Below, in pieces: positions 1 through 12,149 of a stretch of 64,000 nt of DNA. Position 1 is the stretch's first letter. Each line of letters opens with the position of its first letter. The translations under genes were made by a program, and so were the position numbers. The notes under the pieces were generated by a model. That model made no database searches. It saw only the letters and a list, made by a program, of their open reading frames with translations, and had not been told where the DNA came from. The stretch comes from Platynereis dumerilii (taxonomy: Eukaryota > Annelida > Polychaeta > Phyllodocida > Nereididae): NCBI GenBank assembly GCA_026936325.1, contig JAPTHN010000001.1:72472380-72536379 (forward strand), read 5' to 3'.

Positions 1-383
1 CAGATATGTTGGGTCACTCGTTACTTAGACATACATTTTGAAATATTGATGGTGGTTAGATTGTTTTCTGGCAACATTCGTCAGAAATTATGATATTTTT
101 AATCACTTTTCTTTTGGGCCATATGCTTGAAATTAAAGGCAATGAAAGTAACTAACTTCATCTTTATTTTTTGTGGTGTGTTCGTCTTGAATATAAAAAA
201 TGTTTTAATTAATTCACAATGATTCAGATATATGTTCATTTGAGCATCAGATTTACCAATAATTATTATTGTCAGTATCTGCTACTTTCTTTCAAAACGT
301 AAAAAACAGTAGGGTGGTTATGAATTTAGGATAATCCACAAACCTATAACATGAACATTTATATTTGCAGGAAAGATGACTAC

Positions 384-437
384 CTGAGTGCATTTGACTT
401 CAGGCTGGGTGATGGGAGGAGGGAATTTGAAGTCCAT
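384..437 (-). CDS. First coding exon of a second ALDH1A-class gene (partial)
   Basis: Read on the minus strand, ATG at 437 opens an 18-codon exon (MDFKFPPPITQPEVKCTQ) that ends in CAG followed by a GTAGTC donor. It matches in length, phase and ending (PEVKCTQ versus PEIKYTQ) the first exon of the complete ALDH1A-like gene at 15708-27437. The remaining exons must lie left of the window, because transcription runs toward lower coordinates. I infer a tandem ALDH1 cluster, as many invertebrates have. The frame upstream of this Met is open for some codons, so a longer N-terminus cannot be excluded. An orphan duplicated exon is the main alternative. Confidence 0.72.
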
Positions 438-603
438 AGTCACTGTGATCTGCTGCTGGTGTCTGAAATGCACTGATCTTGCTGAGGCGTTCCACATATA
501 CATGTATAGACACTACTTGATTACTTGCAATGATAGTGCAAAATGAAAAAAGCATTGGAGCCTACATGTTTTAATTAATTTGAATAAAAGATCGTGAATT
601 TTT
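438..603. other. Upstream region of the partial ALDH gene
   Basis: This stretch would hold the 5' UTR and core promoter of the minus-strand gene starting at 437. An AT-rich palindromic TATACATGTATA lies about 60 bp upstream of the ATG (near 496-507), but no clear TATA box like that of the complete gene is visible. Bases 1-383 would be its first intron, and I see nothing else there. Confidence 0.3.
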
Positions 604-1600
604 GTGGTTTCAAAATTATATCACATTGATGTGTTCAACAGGGCGGAGCTCTCTCTCAGAAACTTCCCATCTCGTATGGTGTCCCCCAGGGGTCGATATT
701 GGGGCCCATACTCTTTACCATCTATGTCAATGACTTGGTTAAATCAGTCCTCCGCTCAAAAATTGTGCTGTATGCAGATGACACGGTTTTACTTTATGCA
801 GCAGACTCCATTGATGACATTACATCCGCTCTTGACGATGATCTTACAAGAGTGATTTACAGCAAATAAACTTCACCTAAATGTCAAGAAGTGCAAGTGG
901 ACCCTCTTTAAGTTCAGAAAAGCGGCTAAAATAGACGACTCTGCCGCCAATGACTAACCTCGACGAACAAGTTGATCATGTGAATGACTATAAATATCTT
1001 GGGGTCCATTTGGATAAAAACCTCAATTGGGAGAAGCTTGTGGAATCTATCTGTGCAAAAATTAGACAGAGACTAGGAGTCCTTCGACGTATCAGAGACT
1101 ATATCTCAACATTGAGAGTGCTCTAAAACTCTACAATGTACTGGTAATGTCCCTGACCGATTATTGCGATGTTATATACTCCTCTTGCAGCAAGAAATGC
1201 CAGAAGAAAATCCAGAGACTTATGATGAAAGGGGGCAAGATTGTACTAAATTTGCCATTCGACACCCCCAGCACAGAAGTACTGCAGACGCTCAAGTGGT
1301 TGACTTTTAAAGAAAGATCTGACTATCACAAATGCATTCAAATGTTCAAATGTTTAAACTCATTGTCGCCACAGTATTTGTCATCTGTTTTTGAATATGT
1401 AAGCCATGGATATAATACAAGACAGTCTGGTCAACTTAAAGTGTTAAAGTGCCATACAAACATGGGGCAGCGTTCCTTTGTACATTCTGGTGCTATTTTA
1501 TGGAACAGTTTACATTGTAATATATGTAGTTTATCTAGTCTTGATGCTTTTAAATATATATATTCTTTTATTGACATTTTCAAATATCACAGTTGATACA
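604..1600 (+). mobile_element. Broken LINE: reverse transcriptase C-terminal half
   Basis: In shifting frames the plus strand encodes RT motif B ([20 protein letters not shown], about 674-735), motif C ([10 protein letters not shown], about 772-800) and then a typical post-RT tail. The tail is open from 1147 to 1596 and includes the thumb-like segment ending near YLSSVFEYVSHGYNTRQS. Several stops and frameshifts break it between 850 and 1150, and the 5' part with the endonuclease is absent. The motif spacing fits the jockey/CR1 group of non-LTR retrotransposons; I do not assign a clade. It is an old, dead 5'-truncated copy upstream of the partial ALDH gene. Confidence 0.8.
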
Positions 1601-2125
1601 TATGTCATTTGTAATGGGAATATAAAATATTTAAAATCAAACAATATTAATCATATATGCAATATAAACTATATACAAAACATTAATTATATATATGCAA
1701 TAAATAGCTAAAATTCAAGAATGAGTAATAAAACCTTCAGATAAAAGATAAAAGAGCACCAAACACACGATTAAAAGAAATACAAACTAGGTTCCAGCCA
1801 CCCAAATAGTAATGAAGTAAAATTGCAATTGATTAAGACCAGAGCAACAGACATACAAAAAAAACAAATATATAGTTTAATTAACAATGCATGATATTAC
1901 ATATTCCAGACATTATTTACAAGACAGGCATCATATAACATTCACGGTTGCTTTAACAATGCTACAATAAAAAGAAAAAAAAAAAAAATTCTAAAGAGTT
2001 CATTAAATGTTAAAATTAATTCATTTCATTAAAGTGTAAAGTGTAGGCTTATTATTATTGTTTTCATAATTATCGTGATTCTGTTCTTTGACCATGTGGG
2101 TGTAGGAGATATGTTGCTTTAGACG
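1601..2125. other. AT-rich stretch, no gene seen
   Basis: This is low-complexity AT-rich sequence with A-runs near 1855-1870 and 1972-1988. It may include the decayed 3' UTR of the preceding LINE. No coding or structural signal was found. Confidence 0.4.
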
Positions 2126-2950
2126 TCAGCCTGAAGTAAAAAATTTCCCTAGTATATTTAGTAGGTCAGGTTCCTTACTTTTCATTATTGATGTAAATTT
2201 GTCAGTATCATTCAAAGACAGAAAATTGTTGATAAATTTAGTAGCTGTTGAGAACAAATTTTCCCGGAAAGATTCATTAGCAGGGCATACTATAAGGCAA
2301 AGGATTTCATCCTCCACCATATTTAATGGACACTTTTCACATGTTCTATTTTCTACAGGAGTCACTGGTTTTTGATGTCGACCTGTTTCAATTCGTAAAC
2401 TATGAGAACTAGTCCGGAATCTGGCAATCTTAGTTAACATCTTGCGGTTATGTCGCAGCGTGAGATATGGCTCTAATCTACACTCAGTCTTAAGAAGTTT
2501 ATAGGTCCTAAGTTTTGGTTGTTGTGTACTATCATTTATTGATACGAATAATTGTTCCTGTTCTAATTCGTAAAGTTTTAATTTCACCTTTCTACAAATA
2601 CTGTTGATTGTTAAGTTTGTATTGTTACTGGTTTCATATTCAATATTACAGGTGCTTAAAATGTTTTTTACTTTACTGAACCAATTAGTTTCATAAGCTC
2701 TATTCATATGAGCATCTTTCTGAATTTGCAAACATCTCCTTAACAGGCTGCCATCTGGTGCATCTTCTAATCTCATCTAATAATTGATCATCCTAACTTT
2801 CTGTCTAACATGCAATGGAAATCTACCACTTTCACCATAAACAGCCAGAGATGGTGTTTGTTTTCTTACGCCTAACATACGTTTTAGATAGCCGAGTTGC
2901 ACAGCTTTTAATTCAGCAAACCTTTTGAAACACATTTTAAATAGCAGAGT
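2126..2950 (-). mobile_element. LINE 3' end fragment: RT C-terminal domain with Cys-rich motif
   Basis: The minus strand has a 216-codon open frame (2776-2126). It contains the segment RFRTSSHSLRIETGRHQKP followed by a Cys-rich motif (CEKCP...VEDEILCLIVCP), which is common at the C-terminus of several non-LTR reverse transcriptases. Upstream (2780-2950), in broken frames, are related residues of the preceding region (FAELKAVQLGYLKRMLGV, VYGESGRFPLHVRQKVRMIN). No RT catalytic motif remains. It is a separate insertion from the plus-strand LINE at 604-1600, because the strand and sequence differ. Confidence 0.7.
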
Positions 2951-3119
2951 ATGATGTTTTTATGGAGTTGATGGTTTTACTTTTTATCGTTTTTATCTTT
3001 CCCTTTTATATTGTATTTGCTTATATTTATACAATAGTTATACGTTAGGGTCACAATGAAAAACAGATGTATTACTACCCCGCTTAAATAAAAGTATCTT
3101 TGACTTTGACTTTGACTTA
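2951..3119 (+). mobile_element. LINE 3' tail with (TTTGAC)n
   Basis: A short AT-rich segment ends in tandem CTTTGA/TTTGAC repeats (about 3096-3119), the kind of short-motif tail seen at CR1/L2-like LINE 3' ends. Only the 3' UTR seems to be present. Assignment is by tail type alone. Confidence 0.4.
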
Positions 3120-3612
3120 ACGACAGACCATTAAAATTGACATTTTGCTTAATGTTGTTTGGATATGTCTGCTATGCCAAATAAAAAAGAAGTAGGACAA
3201 TAAAGTTTTTTCCCAATGAATACAATAGCTACTTGGCCTCCTTATGGTACACGTATGTATTTTTGTGCTATATAAATATCTCTTGCAAATGGATATTGTG
3301 ATTAAAATTAGGTACGGAGAAAACTAAAAGAACGGTGTTCTAGAATATCCAACAGAAAAACAAATAAGGTTATAATCTGAAGCGTTGTGGTCTAGATATA
3401 TATTTGCACCAAAAGATAAATTTGCATCACTGGTCACTGGAAGTACTTTTCCTGGGCGGGTTATGAAAGCTTTTCTAAATCTAATGAAAAAAACAACAAC
3501 AACAACATCAGTAGCGTTTGCCTCGTACATGAAACAATGGCGGTCACACAAGTATATACAGTGAGGAAAATAAGTATTTGACCCGCTACCATATTTTCTG
3601 GTTTCGGCACTT

Positions 3613-3721
3613 CCCTATCAGTGTGCCTCGGCGGTCCAACGTCGGCCCGAAGCTGGTCCGATGCTACTGACATCGGACTGACGCTGGGCCGGCGTTGGAC
3701 CACCGAGGCATGCTGACAGGG
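3613..3721 (+). mobile_element. 109-bp palindromic MITE, copy 1
   Basis: The sequence begins CCCTATCAGTGTGCCTCGGC and ends with the near-perfect inverse ...GCATGCTGACAGGG. The whole 109 bp folds into one long hairpin with a few mismatches near the centre. It interrupts the left arm of the Tc1-like element: the uninterrupted inverse sequence is seen in the right arm near 7505-7530. It differs from copy 3 (36245) at about five positions. Confidence 0.85.
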
Positions 3722-4103
3722 AATTGCGCATGCTCCAAAACTCTGAAATTTCTCAGGTAGATCTGGTTCAACATTACAAGACAGGTAATGCACAAAAATG
3801 AAGATAATATTGAAGTAATTTGCGAATGCTCCTCTAAAAATCAGATCAAAGAAACAAAAATATATGGTTAATTTGTTGCCATGGAAACCAAAAGTCATGA
3901 AATGCGGCCCTCGGCACTTTTAGAGACACAGATTCATTATATATTGTCAAAAAGTCGATTTTTACCAGGGATACAGGACAGGACAACCTATTAAAAATAA
4001 TCCCTAACACTTCCCAATTTTTAAAATAATGAACGCTGAGTCCATTTCCTCTTACCTTATATATCCAATGCCTCATAGTCCTTATATTAAGATGACTCTT
4101 GAG

Positions 4104-5733
4104 TGTTCGTGTTTCGCAGACTAGTTGTACTTTAGGATTGGTTTTCCATAAGTTTTGTTAAACTTGTCATAACTTTTGCTAGATTTTATACAGAAAAATT
4201 ATATTTGGGTCAGTTGATATTGAGGTAATTTTCAAATGATCCCCAAAAAATCAGATCATAGAAGTAAAAATAAATTGTTGATCTGTTGCTATGGAAACCA
4301 AAAGTCATGAAATGCGGCTGAGAGCTGGCTAACAGGCACATCCTTGGTATATCTCGTCAAAATATGTAATTATTACAAGAGATATATCACATGTAGAATA
4401 TGTTCAAAACATTCATAGCCATTTCACAACTTCACAAACTAATGACTGGGAAACTGAGCACATTTTCTCATACTTTCTAACCATGTCTAAATATCTCAGT
4501 CGGCATTTTTAGGTCTGTTTTGACATTGTGCAGTCTGCTTTTCTAGTCTTGGGTTTTCCAATGTGCGTTCTCTTCATTCAGAAAAAGTTTGTACAACCTT
4601 CATATGGGTTCATCACTCATGCTGTCTTCCTTGTATGTATGTTAAAGAAGGTTCTTACTCTCTCTACTAGTTTTTATCAAATAAAATTAAAGAGAGATAG
4701 TGGGTACATATACGAGGGGTTTTCCATAAGTTCTGTCCAACTAGTCATAACTTTTGCTATATTCGATGTAGAAACATGATATTTGGGTCAGATAATATTA
4801 ACGTAATTTGCAAATAACTCCTAAAAAATCAGATCATAGAATTAAAAATAAATGCTTAATCTGTTGGCATGGAAACCAGAAGTCATGAAATGCGGCCCAG
4901 ACTTTGTAGATCTCACTAAAAACGAACTGAACACATGCTTGCAATATCTGCGTCTTGATATATTGAATTGAAGTATATTATTAATTTTTTTCATGAAATA
5001 TAATCAGTTAATTTTAAAATCATTAATAACAATGGAAACTGGTATTTTTGTTACATCTAAGTTACTTTGCCATTACTCATGCAGTTACTCAGTTTTTTTA
5101 CGAGAGGAGCAATTTTTTGGATATGGATGACATAATATGTACCTGTTCCAATTTATTTATTTTAATTTGGTAAAACTAGCAGAGAGTGTAAGAACCTTTT
5201 ATCATACATACAAGGAAGACAGTATGAGTGGCAGAACCAATTGAAAATTGTACAAACTTTTTCTGAATGAAGAGAAGACACAATGGAAAACCCAAGAAAA
5301 GAAGACTGGAAAATGCCAAAACTGACCTTAACATGAAGACTGAGGTATCATACTCAGAAATGGATAGAAAGTATGAGAAAACCTATTTACAAGGTCCCAG
5401 TCATTATTTTGGAAGTTGTGAAATGACTATGGATGTTTTGGAAAAATTCTTTTCTATATCTCTTGTAATAATTACATATTTTACACGACATGTCAAGTAT
5501 GTGTCTGTTAACAAGCTCTCGGTCGCATTTCATGACTTTTGGTTTCCATAGCAACAAATCAACAATTTATTTTTGCTTCTATGATCTGATTTTTTGGGGA
5601 TCATTTGCATATTATCTCAATATCAACTGACCCAAATATCATTTTTATATTCAAAATCTAGCAAAAGTTGTGACAGGCTGGACAGAACTTATGGAAAACC
5701 CATCGTAAAGAACAAAAAGTCTGCGAAACACCA
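4104..5733. repeat. Long inverted repeat with arms of about 570 bp, plus a repeated 180-bp block
   Basis: 4104-4690 and 5165-5733 are imperfect inverted copies of each other, both bounded by GTGTTTCGCAGACT or its complement. A 180-bp block running from TTTTCCATAAGTT to GTCATGAAATGCGG occurs forward at 4135-4325 and 4711-4895 and reversed at 5519-5706 and 7057-7244; a partial forward copy lies at 3838-3905. Two copies end in the mariner-like TACGAGGGG (4711) and its inverse CCCCTCGTA (7244). I read this as successive mariner-like non-autonomous insertions that share one TIR. Confidence 0.7.
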
Positions 5734-5745
5734 ACTGTTATTTTT

Positions 5746-6866
5746 TACCTTCAGCGAACGAAGTTCGAAGAAGGTATTGTAATCACTTGGGTAAAAATGC
5801 TGTCCGTCCGCCGGGCGGGCGGGCGGGCGGGCGGTCGGGCGGCGGGCGGATAGATCGTTTCCGGGCCAGCACTCGGCCTCTATTGAGTGTACATGGATGA
5901 AATTTGGTACACATATAGCCTGTATGGTCTCGTTCTGCCTTTTGATGGTCTAATTGATAGATATTCGATACCTTTTGAAATAATTGAGAAAATATAAAAA
6001 TTATTTTTGTTCGTTTCCGGGCCAAATCTCAGTCACTATTGCATGTGCACTTATGAAATTTGGTACAGATGTGGCCTACATGGTCTAGTTGTGCCTTTTG
6101 ATGGTCTCATTGATGGATATTCTATACTTTTTGCAAAAATTTGGAAAATAGAAAAATATGTCTTTTTTGTTTTTTAGGCTGAGACTCGGTCACTATTGCA
6201 TGAAAATGGATAAGGTTTGGTACACACATGGCCCATAAGGTCTAGTTGTGCCCTTTGAAAGGTCTGGTGGAAAATATTAAATGCTATTTGAAATATTGAA
6301 AAAAAAGAGAAAAAATATATTTTTTGTTTCTGGCCCAAGGCTTGGTCACTATTGCATGTACATGGATAAAGTTTGGTACACATATGACTTATGTGGTTTA
6401 GTTGTGCCTTTTCGTGGTCTGACTGATACATATTCTATACTTTTTGTAATATTGAGAAAAAATATTAAAAATACTTATTTTCTTATAGGAGCCAAAACGT
6501 GCCCACTATTGCATATACAGCAATGCCATTTCCTACACGTATCACCTATAAAATGTAGCAGTGCTTTTTGACTTGTATTTAACACTTTTTGAATGATCGG
6601 AAAAAAATTGGTGCATGCATAAAACCGTACCATAATATAAGTAAATTAGTATAATAAGGCTTTTCCCTGCTTTTACAAACCCTGGCATGCACACAGGTAG
6701 ATCGCAGGGCAGCAGGCAAATAACAGGTAATAGAACGCCATTACTCGACCACTATTGCATACCTATAATATACGGAATTTGGTAAACACACCAATTTTAT
6801 TATGTAATTGTAATCTTCTAAATGTGTTATTCGCTGAAGGTTTGCTGCTGCGCAGCCTATGTTTAT
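5746..6866 (+). repeat. Element with internal tandem repeats of about 155 bp
   Basis: It is bounded by ACCTTCAGCGAACGAAGTTC (about 5747) and the partly inverse ATTCGCTGAAGG (about 6830-6842). Inside, a unit containing CACTATTGCATGTACATGG and TTTGGTACACA recurs about every 155 bp (near 5880, 6036, 6191, 6348, 6506 and 6750), decaying toward the right. A (GGCGGGC)n-like GC-rich stretch lies at 5804-5850. Edge motifs plus nucleosome-length internal repeats resemble the organisation of bivalve pearl elements or Helentrons, but no Helitron end was proved. Confidence 0.6.
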
Positions 6867-7572
6867 ATAAGGACAATGAGGCATTGATTTTTTAAGGGAT
6901 ATAAGGTTATAGGAAATGCACTCAGTGTCAAGTTCATTATTACAAGAATTTGTGAAATGTTAGGGATTATTTTTAATATGTTTCTTGCCCTGTAACCCTG
7001 TAAAAAATTACATTTTTTGACAAGATATACTGAATATGTGTCCCTAATAGTGCCCTGGGCCGCATTTCACGACTTTTGGTTTCCTTGGCAACAAATTAAC
7101 CATTTATTTTTGTTTCTATGATCTGATTTTTTCAGGATCATTTGCAAATTACTTCAATATTATCTGACCCAAATATCATGTTTCTGTATTTAATATTGCA
7201 AAAGTTATGGCAAGTTGGACAGAACTTTTGGAAAACCCCTCGTAATGTCATCCTTATCCAAGAAAATGTATCTCCTAAAAAAGTGAGTAACTGCATGAGT
7301 GATGGTAAAGTAACTGACATATGAGAAGGGGTCAAGTGTTTGTTTCGTAAAGTCTGGTGATAAACCCTTTGCAAACGAAGGGGTCAAATACTTGTTTCCG
7401 AAGACTATTGGGATTCTTATGCACATATAATATTACATAATGCTTCTTTCACTTAAATTTATACCTGTCTTGTAATGTTGAACCAGATCTACCTGAGAAA
7501 GTTTTGGAGAAAGCGCAAGCGCCCAAACCAGAAAATATGGTAGGGGGTCAAATACTTGTTTTCCTCACTGTA

Positions 7573-8456
7573 TTATTTGGGCCTATTACAACCATAACTT
7601 TGTCCAGTATTTTAATAAGATAAACAATGTAAATTTAGTCTTACCTTAATGGCTATGCTAGACTCAGACTCAAGACATATTTATTGTCAATAGAGGATAA
7701 GGTAGAGAAAAGATAAATAAATTATTGATATGTTATACAGTATTTTGTTTGACAATTCTCTGTTGAGGGTGACCCCTTAAGGCTAGTAGGCCACTATCAA
7801 GGGGCCACCCATAAAATGAAATAGTGTTTTTAAAAGTCTGAAAAAAAAAGAACAAACTGAAGTCTCATGAGTTCCATAGCAAAACATAAATATATGGTTG
7901 ACTAATTACCAGTTATGAGTAAATGTTTTGTCATAAGCTTTACTCTTAAACAATATATTCAATTGTATGATAATAGTGTGATGAAAGAAGAATGACAGTC
8001 TGTTACGCAATTAATAAGAAAAATACAGCACCAGAAGCGTTTTTTTTTAATGACATGGCCAAAGCAACAAGTTTCTGATTAATTAACCGCACACGTTTAA
8101 GTCGTTTATTTTGTATTGCAACAGTGTATTCTGGATTATTATACTATAGCCAGCCAATGGCTTGATATTTTATTTAGACCGTTCCTTCTCCAGACCACTG
8201 AAAAACATAAAAACTCGTTCAGTATAAATCATCAGTATGGAATTCACACCACTTGTGGCAAGGAAAGTTTTTTGAGGGTCTAGCGAATGAGCGGATTTAT
8301 TCTTTCCTCATATTGCCCATGTTATACTCCATTTTGCCCAAAATAATTTTTCAGTTTTTTATGATTTTTCAATATTTTTGCTGTGGGAAAATAATTCAGT
8401 GCTTGCGAGTTTTGACATTTAATGGTTCTGACGAAAGTTGTATACAATGAATAATA
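7573..8456. other. Intergenic, no feature seen
   Basis: AT-rich sequence between two TIR elements. No open frame with recognisable homology and no RNA gene was found. Confidence 0.4.
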
Positions 8457-10277
8457 CACTGCTCACACTTAAAACGCACACTTCTAAAACGGCTAAAAAT
8501 AGTACTTTCTCTTAAAGTACCAAGGTGGAAGTTGGCACATTTCTAGTAGTTGTCATCAGGTATATTCACAAAAATCTACAAATCTCTAAGTGTAGTACTT
8601 TTGTGTCAAATTAAATCGTCGTGGTTAATGTCGAAAATGCAAGTCACAAACTGCACTTCAACACAAAATGCACTAATGGAAATATTCAGTTTTTTGCATA
8701 CTGAATGGGATTAATCTTATGAAATTTTCACATAACAGGCACAGGACTTCCAAAAGCTGCCCCAAGTAAGTTTTTGAAAAAAATGTTAATGATAAAGCCG
8801 ATTTTGAATTTGGCCTGTTTCACGCTATTTCGGGACAAAGTGTGACATGAGGGTCAAAAAATAAACTTTATTACTTCCAATACATCCATATTATTTAGGC
8901 AAGCTATAACTGCCAGGCTTATGATTTTGGCAAATTTGAGGCATAGGCACTTTTTCCCTTCATTTGATGAACACATATTTGCCAGAAGGTATCAATTATT
9001 TTTTGTTATTTTTTCTCTCTTTTTTGCATCACAGGACACATATATACATCATTGGAAAATTCTCTTTGCCTTGCTGGCAGCTAACTGTTAGTTAGTCGAC
9101 ACAACATGCAACAAGATTGGACTTTTGCTGCCATTGGAAAAAGTGGAGACCGACAATATCTCAAAATAAGCATAACAATTCTTTAACAAAAATCTGATTT
9201 GATTTTATAGTACAAAACTGTATAGTTTCATGGCATATTGGTCTTAACAGATATCAACACACAGGCAAAGACCAAAAAAATATATCGAATTTTTCTGCAA
9301 ATATTTTAGCCCTAAACATGTTAAGAGTCAGTGTGACATTGATCTGAACTAAAATTCTCACGGTATATTGGCCTGTATGTAGGCCTGCGGCATTGTTATT
9401 TAATAAGAAAACACCACTCTTGGATGTGTCGTACAAACACATTTGACGTTAATTGCATGAAGTATATTGCAAAAAACAAATCATCAAGAAATAAAATTAT
9501 GTAAAGCCGCCCAAAATATGCGAGGTGAGAGGAACTCTTCAAAACATAATATTGTATGTAGCTTTAGCGGGACAAACAACAATGTTAGATAGTCCCAAAA
9601 GAATTGTTTTTCACATTCATCACAGGCGCATTCACACAGCCAAAATTGAAGATACAGCATCTTGAATGACATTTATTGCTAAAATTTCCAATTACTGAAG
9701 TGTGTTTTAATTTTTATTTAATCACTACAGTCACTTATGACAGCTTTAATGAATTTGGAATATCCTGCATTATGCTCCAAATAAGCTGCAGTTGTACCAA
9801 TGTTTTGGGCTGGCTTATCTATTTTATGTGCTTAAAAGGTGCAGATCAGCTTATATTTGAAATATGCACTATGTACAAATCATTACACAAGTCTTTGTTG
9901 AGCCCAGAGTCAACAATCAGAAAAGCATTACATTACTTACGGGACGGGACACATTTCAACTTTTTGCAGAATAAAGCAGAAAAAACTGGCACAGAAAACT
10001 AAAAAAGCACACAATGATGTATCAATGGACCCCAAATCAGCACATGTGTTAACAAGCAGCTGGATCATTTCAACAGGCAATGAGGAGCCTTCAAAACTGC
10101 CATTACTTACACCCTCCAGTGGGACACGGAACAAAAACTGAAAATCATAAGGGTTTCCACAATTTATGTGTGCATTTACTGCACATTGGGCAAGATGACA
10201 AACTAATATAGATTAGTAGGCAAAAATTCATTTGATTATTAGGCAAAAATTCATTTGATTATATTGTAAACAGTGCA

Positions 10278-10386
10278 CCCTGTCAGCATGCCTCGGCGGT
10301 CCAACGTCGGCCCAGCGTCAGTCCGATATCAGTAGCATCGGACCAGCTTCGGGTCGACGTTGGACCGCCGAGGCATGCTGATAGGG
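10278..10386 (-). mobile_element. 109-bp palindromic MITE, copy 2 (inverted)
   Basis: It has exactly the same length and ends (CCCTGTCAGCATGCCTCGGC ... TGATAGGG) as the copies at 3613 and 36245. The asymmetric centre shows that it is inserted in the opposite orientation. The flanks read CA before and CA after, which would fit a 2-bp target duplication. Confidence 0.85.
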
Positions 10387-10844
10387 CATACACTTGAGAA
10401 TATAGTGGAGCATCATTTCGGGACACGGAAAAATTACAAGTACACTGTGTGCTAATAATTATGTAGCCGAGAGATGGGTCACTGGTGTTAAATTAAAAAA
10501 AAAGGTATTTGGACATTCTGTAAGGTACCAGAGTCCATTTGTAATAACATTTCAGTTTTATATATACATCTTGATTGGAACTGCAACAGAAGTAAATCTC
10601 TTAAATTTCTCATGTCACAAATTATGGGCTAATTTTGCCAATTTTGGACGACTTAATGGTCCTTGAAACAGAAACTTTTGAACATAGTTTTACGAAACTT
10701 TCAGTCTATGCTCAGGCCATCATTTGCAAGATATTAGTGCAGAAACCACCCACATTCTACAAATATTGTTGTTTGAAGGTTTTACGTGTTCTGCATGCTC
10801 TTGTCCCGCAATAGATAGATAGATAGATAGATAGATATGGTAAG

Positions 10845-10887
10845 TGCAGCCCTCTAAGCCCAATATTGTTGGGCTTAGAGGGCTGCA
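10845..10887. repeat. Perfect 19-bp-stem hairpin
   Basis: TGCAGCCCTCTAAGCCCAA, a 5-nt loop, then its exact complement. It lies just right of a (GATA)n run inside the 3.0-kb TIR element. It could be the core of a tiny foldback element or a structured transcript; nothing else supports a miRNA call. Confidence 0.7.
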
Positions 10888-11442
10888 TATTAAACACTCA
10901 AACTTTCCGAGTTAGCATCTGAAAATCAAGCATGTGAACCTCTACTGTTAAATAATGGGGGTTTTATGCATACCCAGGGTAGAAACACATACAGAGACAA
11001 TCATTCCATATCAATACTCTCAAAAATCTGAATAAAACATCTTTTTTGAAGATTTTGACAAAAGGCTCCTGTAGGGGGCGTGTCAGCATTGACACTTAAA
11101 TTTTATTAATTTCATCCTCTTTAATTGTGGTTTGGTCGAATATCACTTTTCTCCAATCAATCAAGCAACTAAAATTATAAACTTTCCTGGCTTATCAAAA
11201 AATATTGTGGAAAGAACAGCCAAGTTGGTGAAATTAATGATCAGAGGATATTGAAATTTTGTGACTTCCATTTTCGACAGTAGCCACGGCGATTTAATTT
11301 GACACAAAAGTACTGCACTTAGAGATTTGTAAATTTTAATGAATATGCCTCTCGGCAATTTCTAGAAGTGTGCCAACTTCCATCTTAATACTTTCAGAGG
11401 AAGTACTATTTTAGCAGTGTGCGTTTTTAAGTGTGAGCAGTG

Positions 11443-12149
11443 TATATAGGATATTTACAGTTTATTTGGCGCCTCAAAGTTAGGGGGGCCATCTTGTCCC
11501 TTGTTCTCCTTGGTCTTGATAATACTGAGGTTTATTCACGATTGACCGTATGGTCAAGACACAGATTCTTCTTCTTCTTCTTTTAGTTCCTGCCTCTGTT
11601 AGGCAAACCTCTTCGGAGTAGCTTTAAAATCCGGATGTCCAATAAAATTAGTTTCATTTAAAATGTGTATGGTTAAAAACAGTTAAAAAAAAAGTCTAAG
11701 AACATGGTTAAAAGCAGCTAAAAACCATGACACCACTACTGTTAGCTAGACTAATCTATCACTATGGCCCTCCCCAGGTCAAATCTCCCGCAGAGGTTGA
11801 GCAGATGTGGTTTCCTTACCAGTGCACTTTACAGCTTCAATGCTTCTTTTGTATTTGACCACTTCTGGCTCAGTTTTGTTTCAGTCATGGAACAATGACG
11901 AACACAAAATTACTGACAGTGGGATGATGGGCTTTGATGGGAATTGAGCTGAACATTTGTTTTTATCAATAGCTGTATGATACGTCAGGGGGTGTGGGTG
12001 ACCGTGATATTTACAGGAGGGGGGCTTGGAGTTTTCCTCGAAGGGAAATTATATTTTTTTGGTGGTAACAGTGTCAGTAACTTTATTTCAAGGTTGGCCC
12101 ATATCCATTTTTATTTTGAAAACAAGCAACACCATGTCAAGAAATACTC
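11443..12149. other. Intergenic, no gene seen
   Basis: Contains a short CTT repeat near 11565-11582 and unremarkable sequence otherwise. Small open frames here show no protein-like features. Confidence 0.4.

Larger units (their letters stand above)
3559..7570. mobile_element. Composite Tc1/mariner-like inverted-repeat element, 4.0 kb, non-autonomous
   Basis: The left end CAGTGAGGAAAATAAGTATT (3559) and the right end ...CCTCACTG (7570) are inverted copies, each flanked by TA, the Tc1/mariner target. The inverted arms continue inward as related blocks: 3559-3790 pairs with about 7460-7570, and 3838-4090 pairs with 6865-7140. A 109-bp palindrome (3613-3721) interrupts the left arm, and a tandem-repeat element (5746-6866) sits inside. 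I see no transposase frame with DDE-type motifs, so it is a non-autonomous nest built from several TIR elements rather than one autonomous transposon. Confidence 0.75.
8457..11442. mobile_element. Tc1/mariner-like TIR element, 3.0 kb, no transposase
   Basis: The left end CACTGCTCACACTTAAAACG (8457) and right end ...TAAGTGTGAGCAGTG (11442) are inverted copies, and TA flanks both (8455-8456, 11443-11444). The TIRs run about 170 bp (8457-8626 and 11273-11442), with one matching segment reading GTCAAATTAAATCG. No long frame and no DDE motif occurs inside. The interior carries the second 109-bp palindrome (10278), a short (GATA)n run (10811-10837) and a 43-nt perfect hairpin (10845-10887). Confidence 0.75.
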
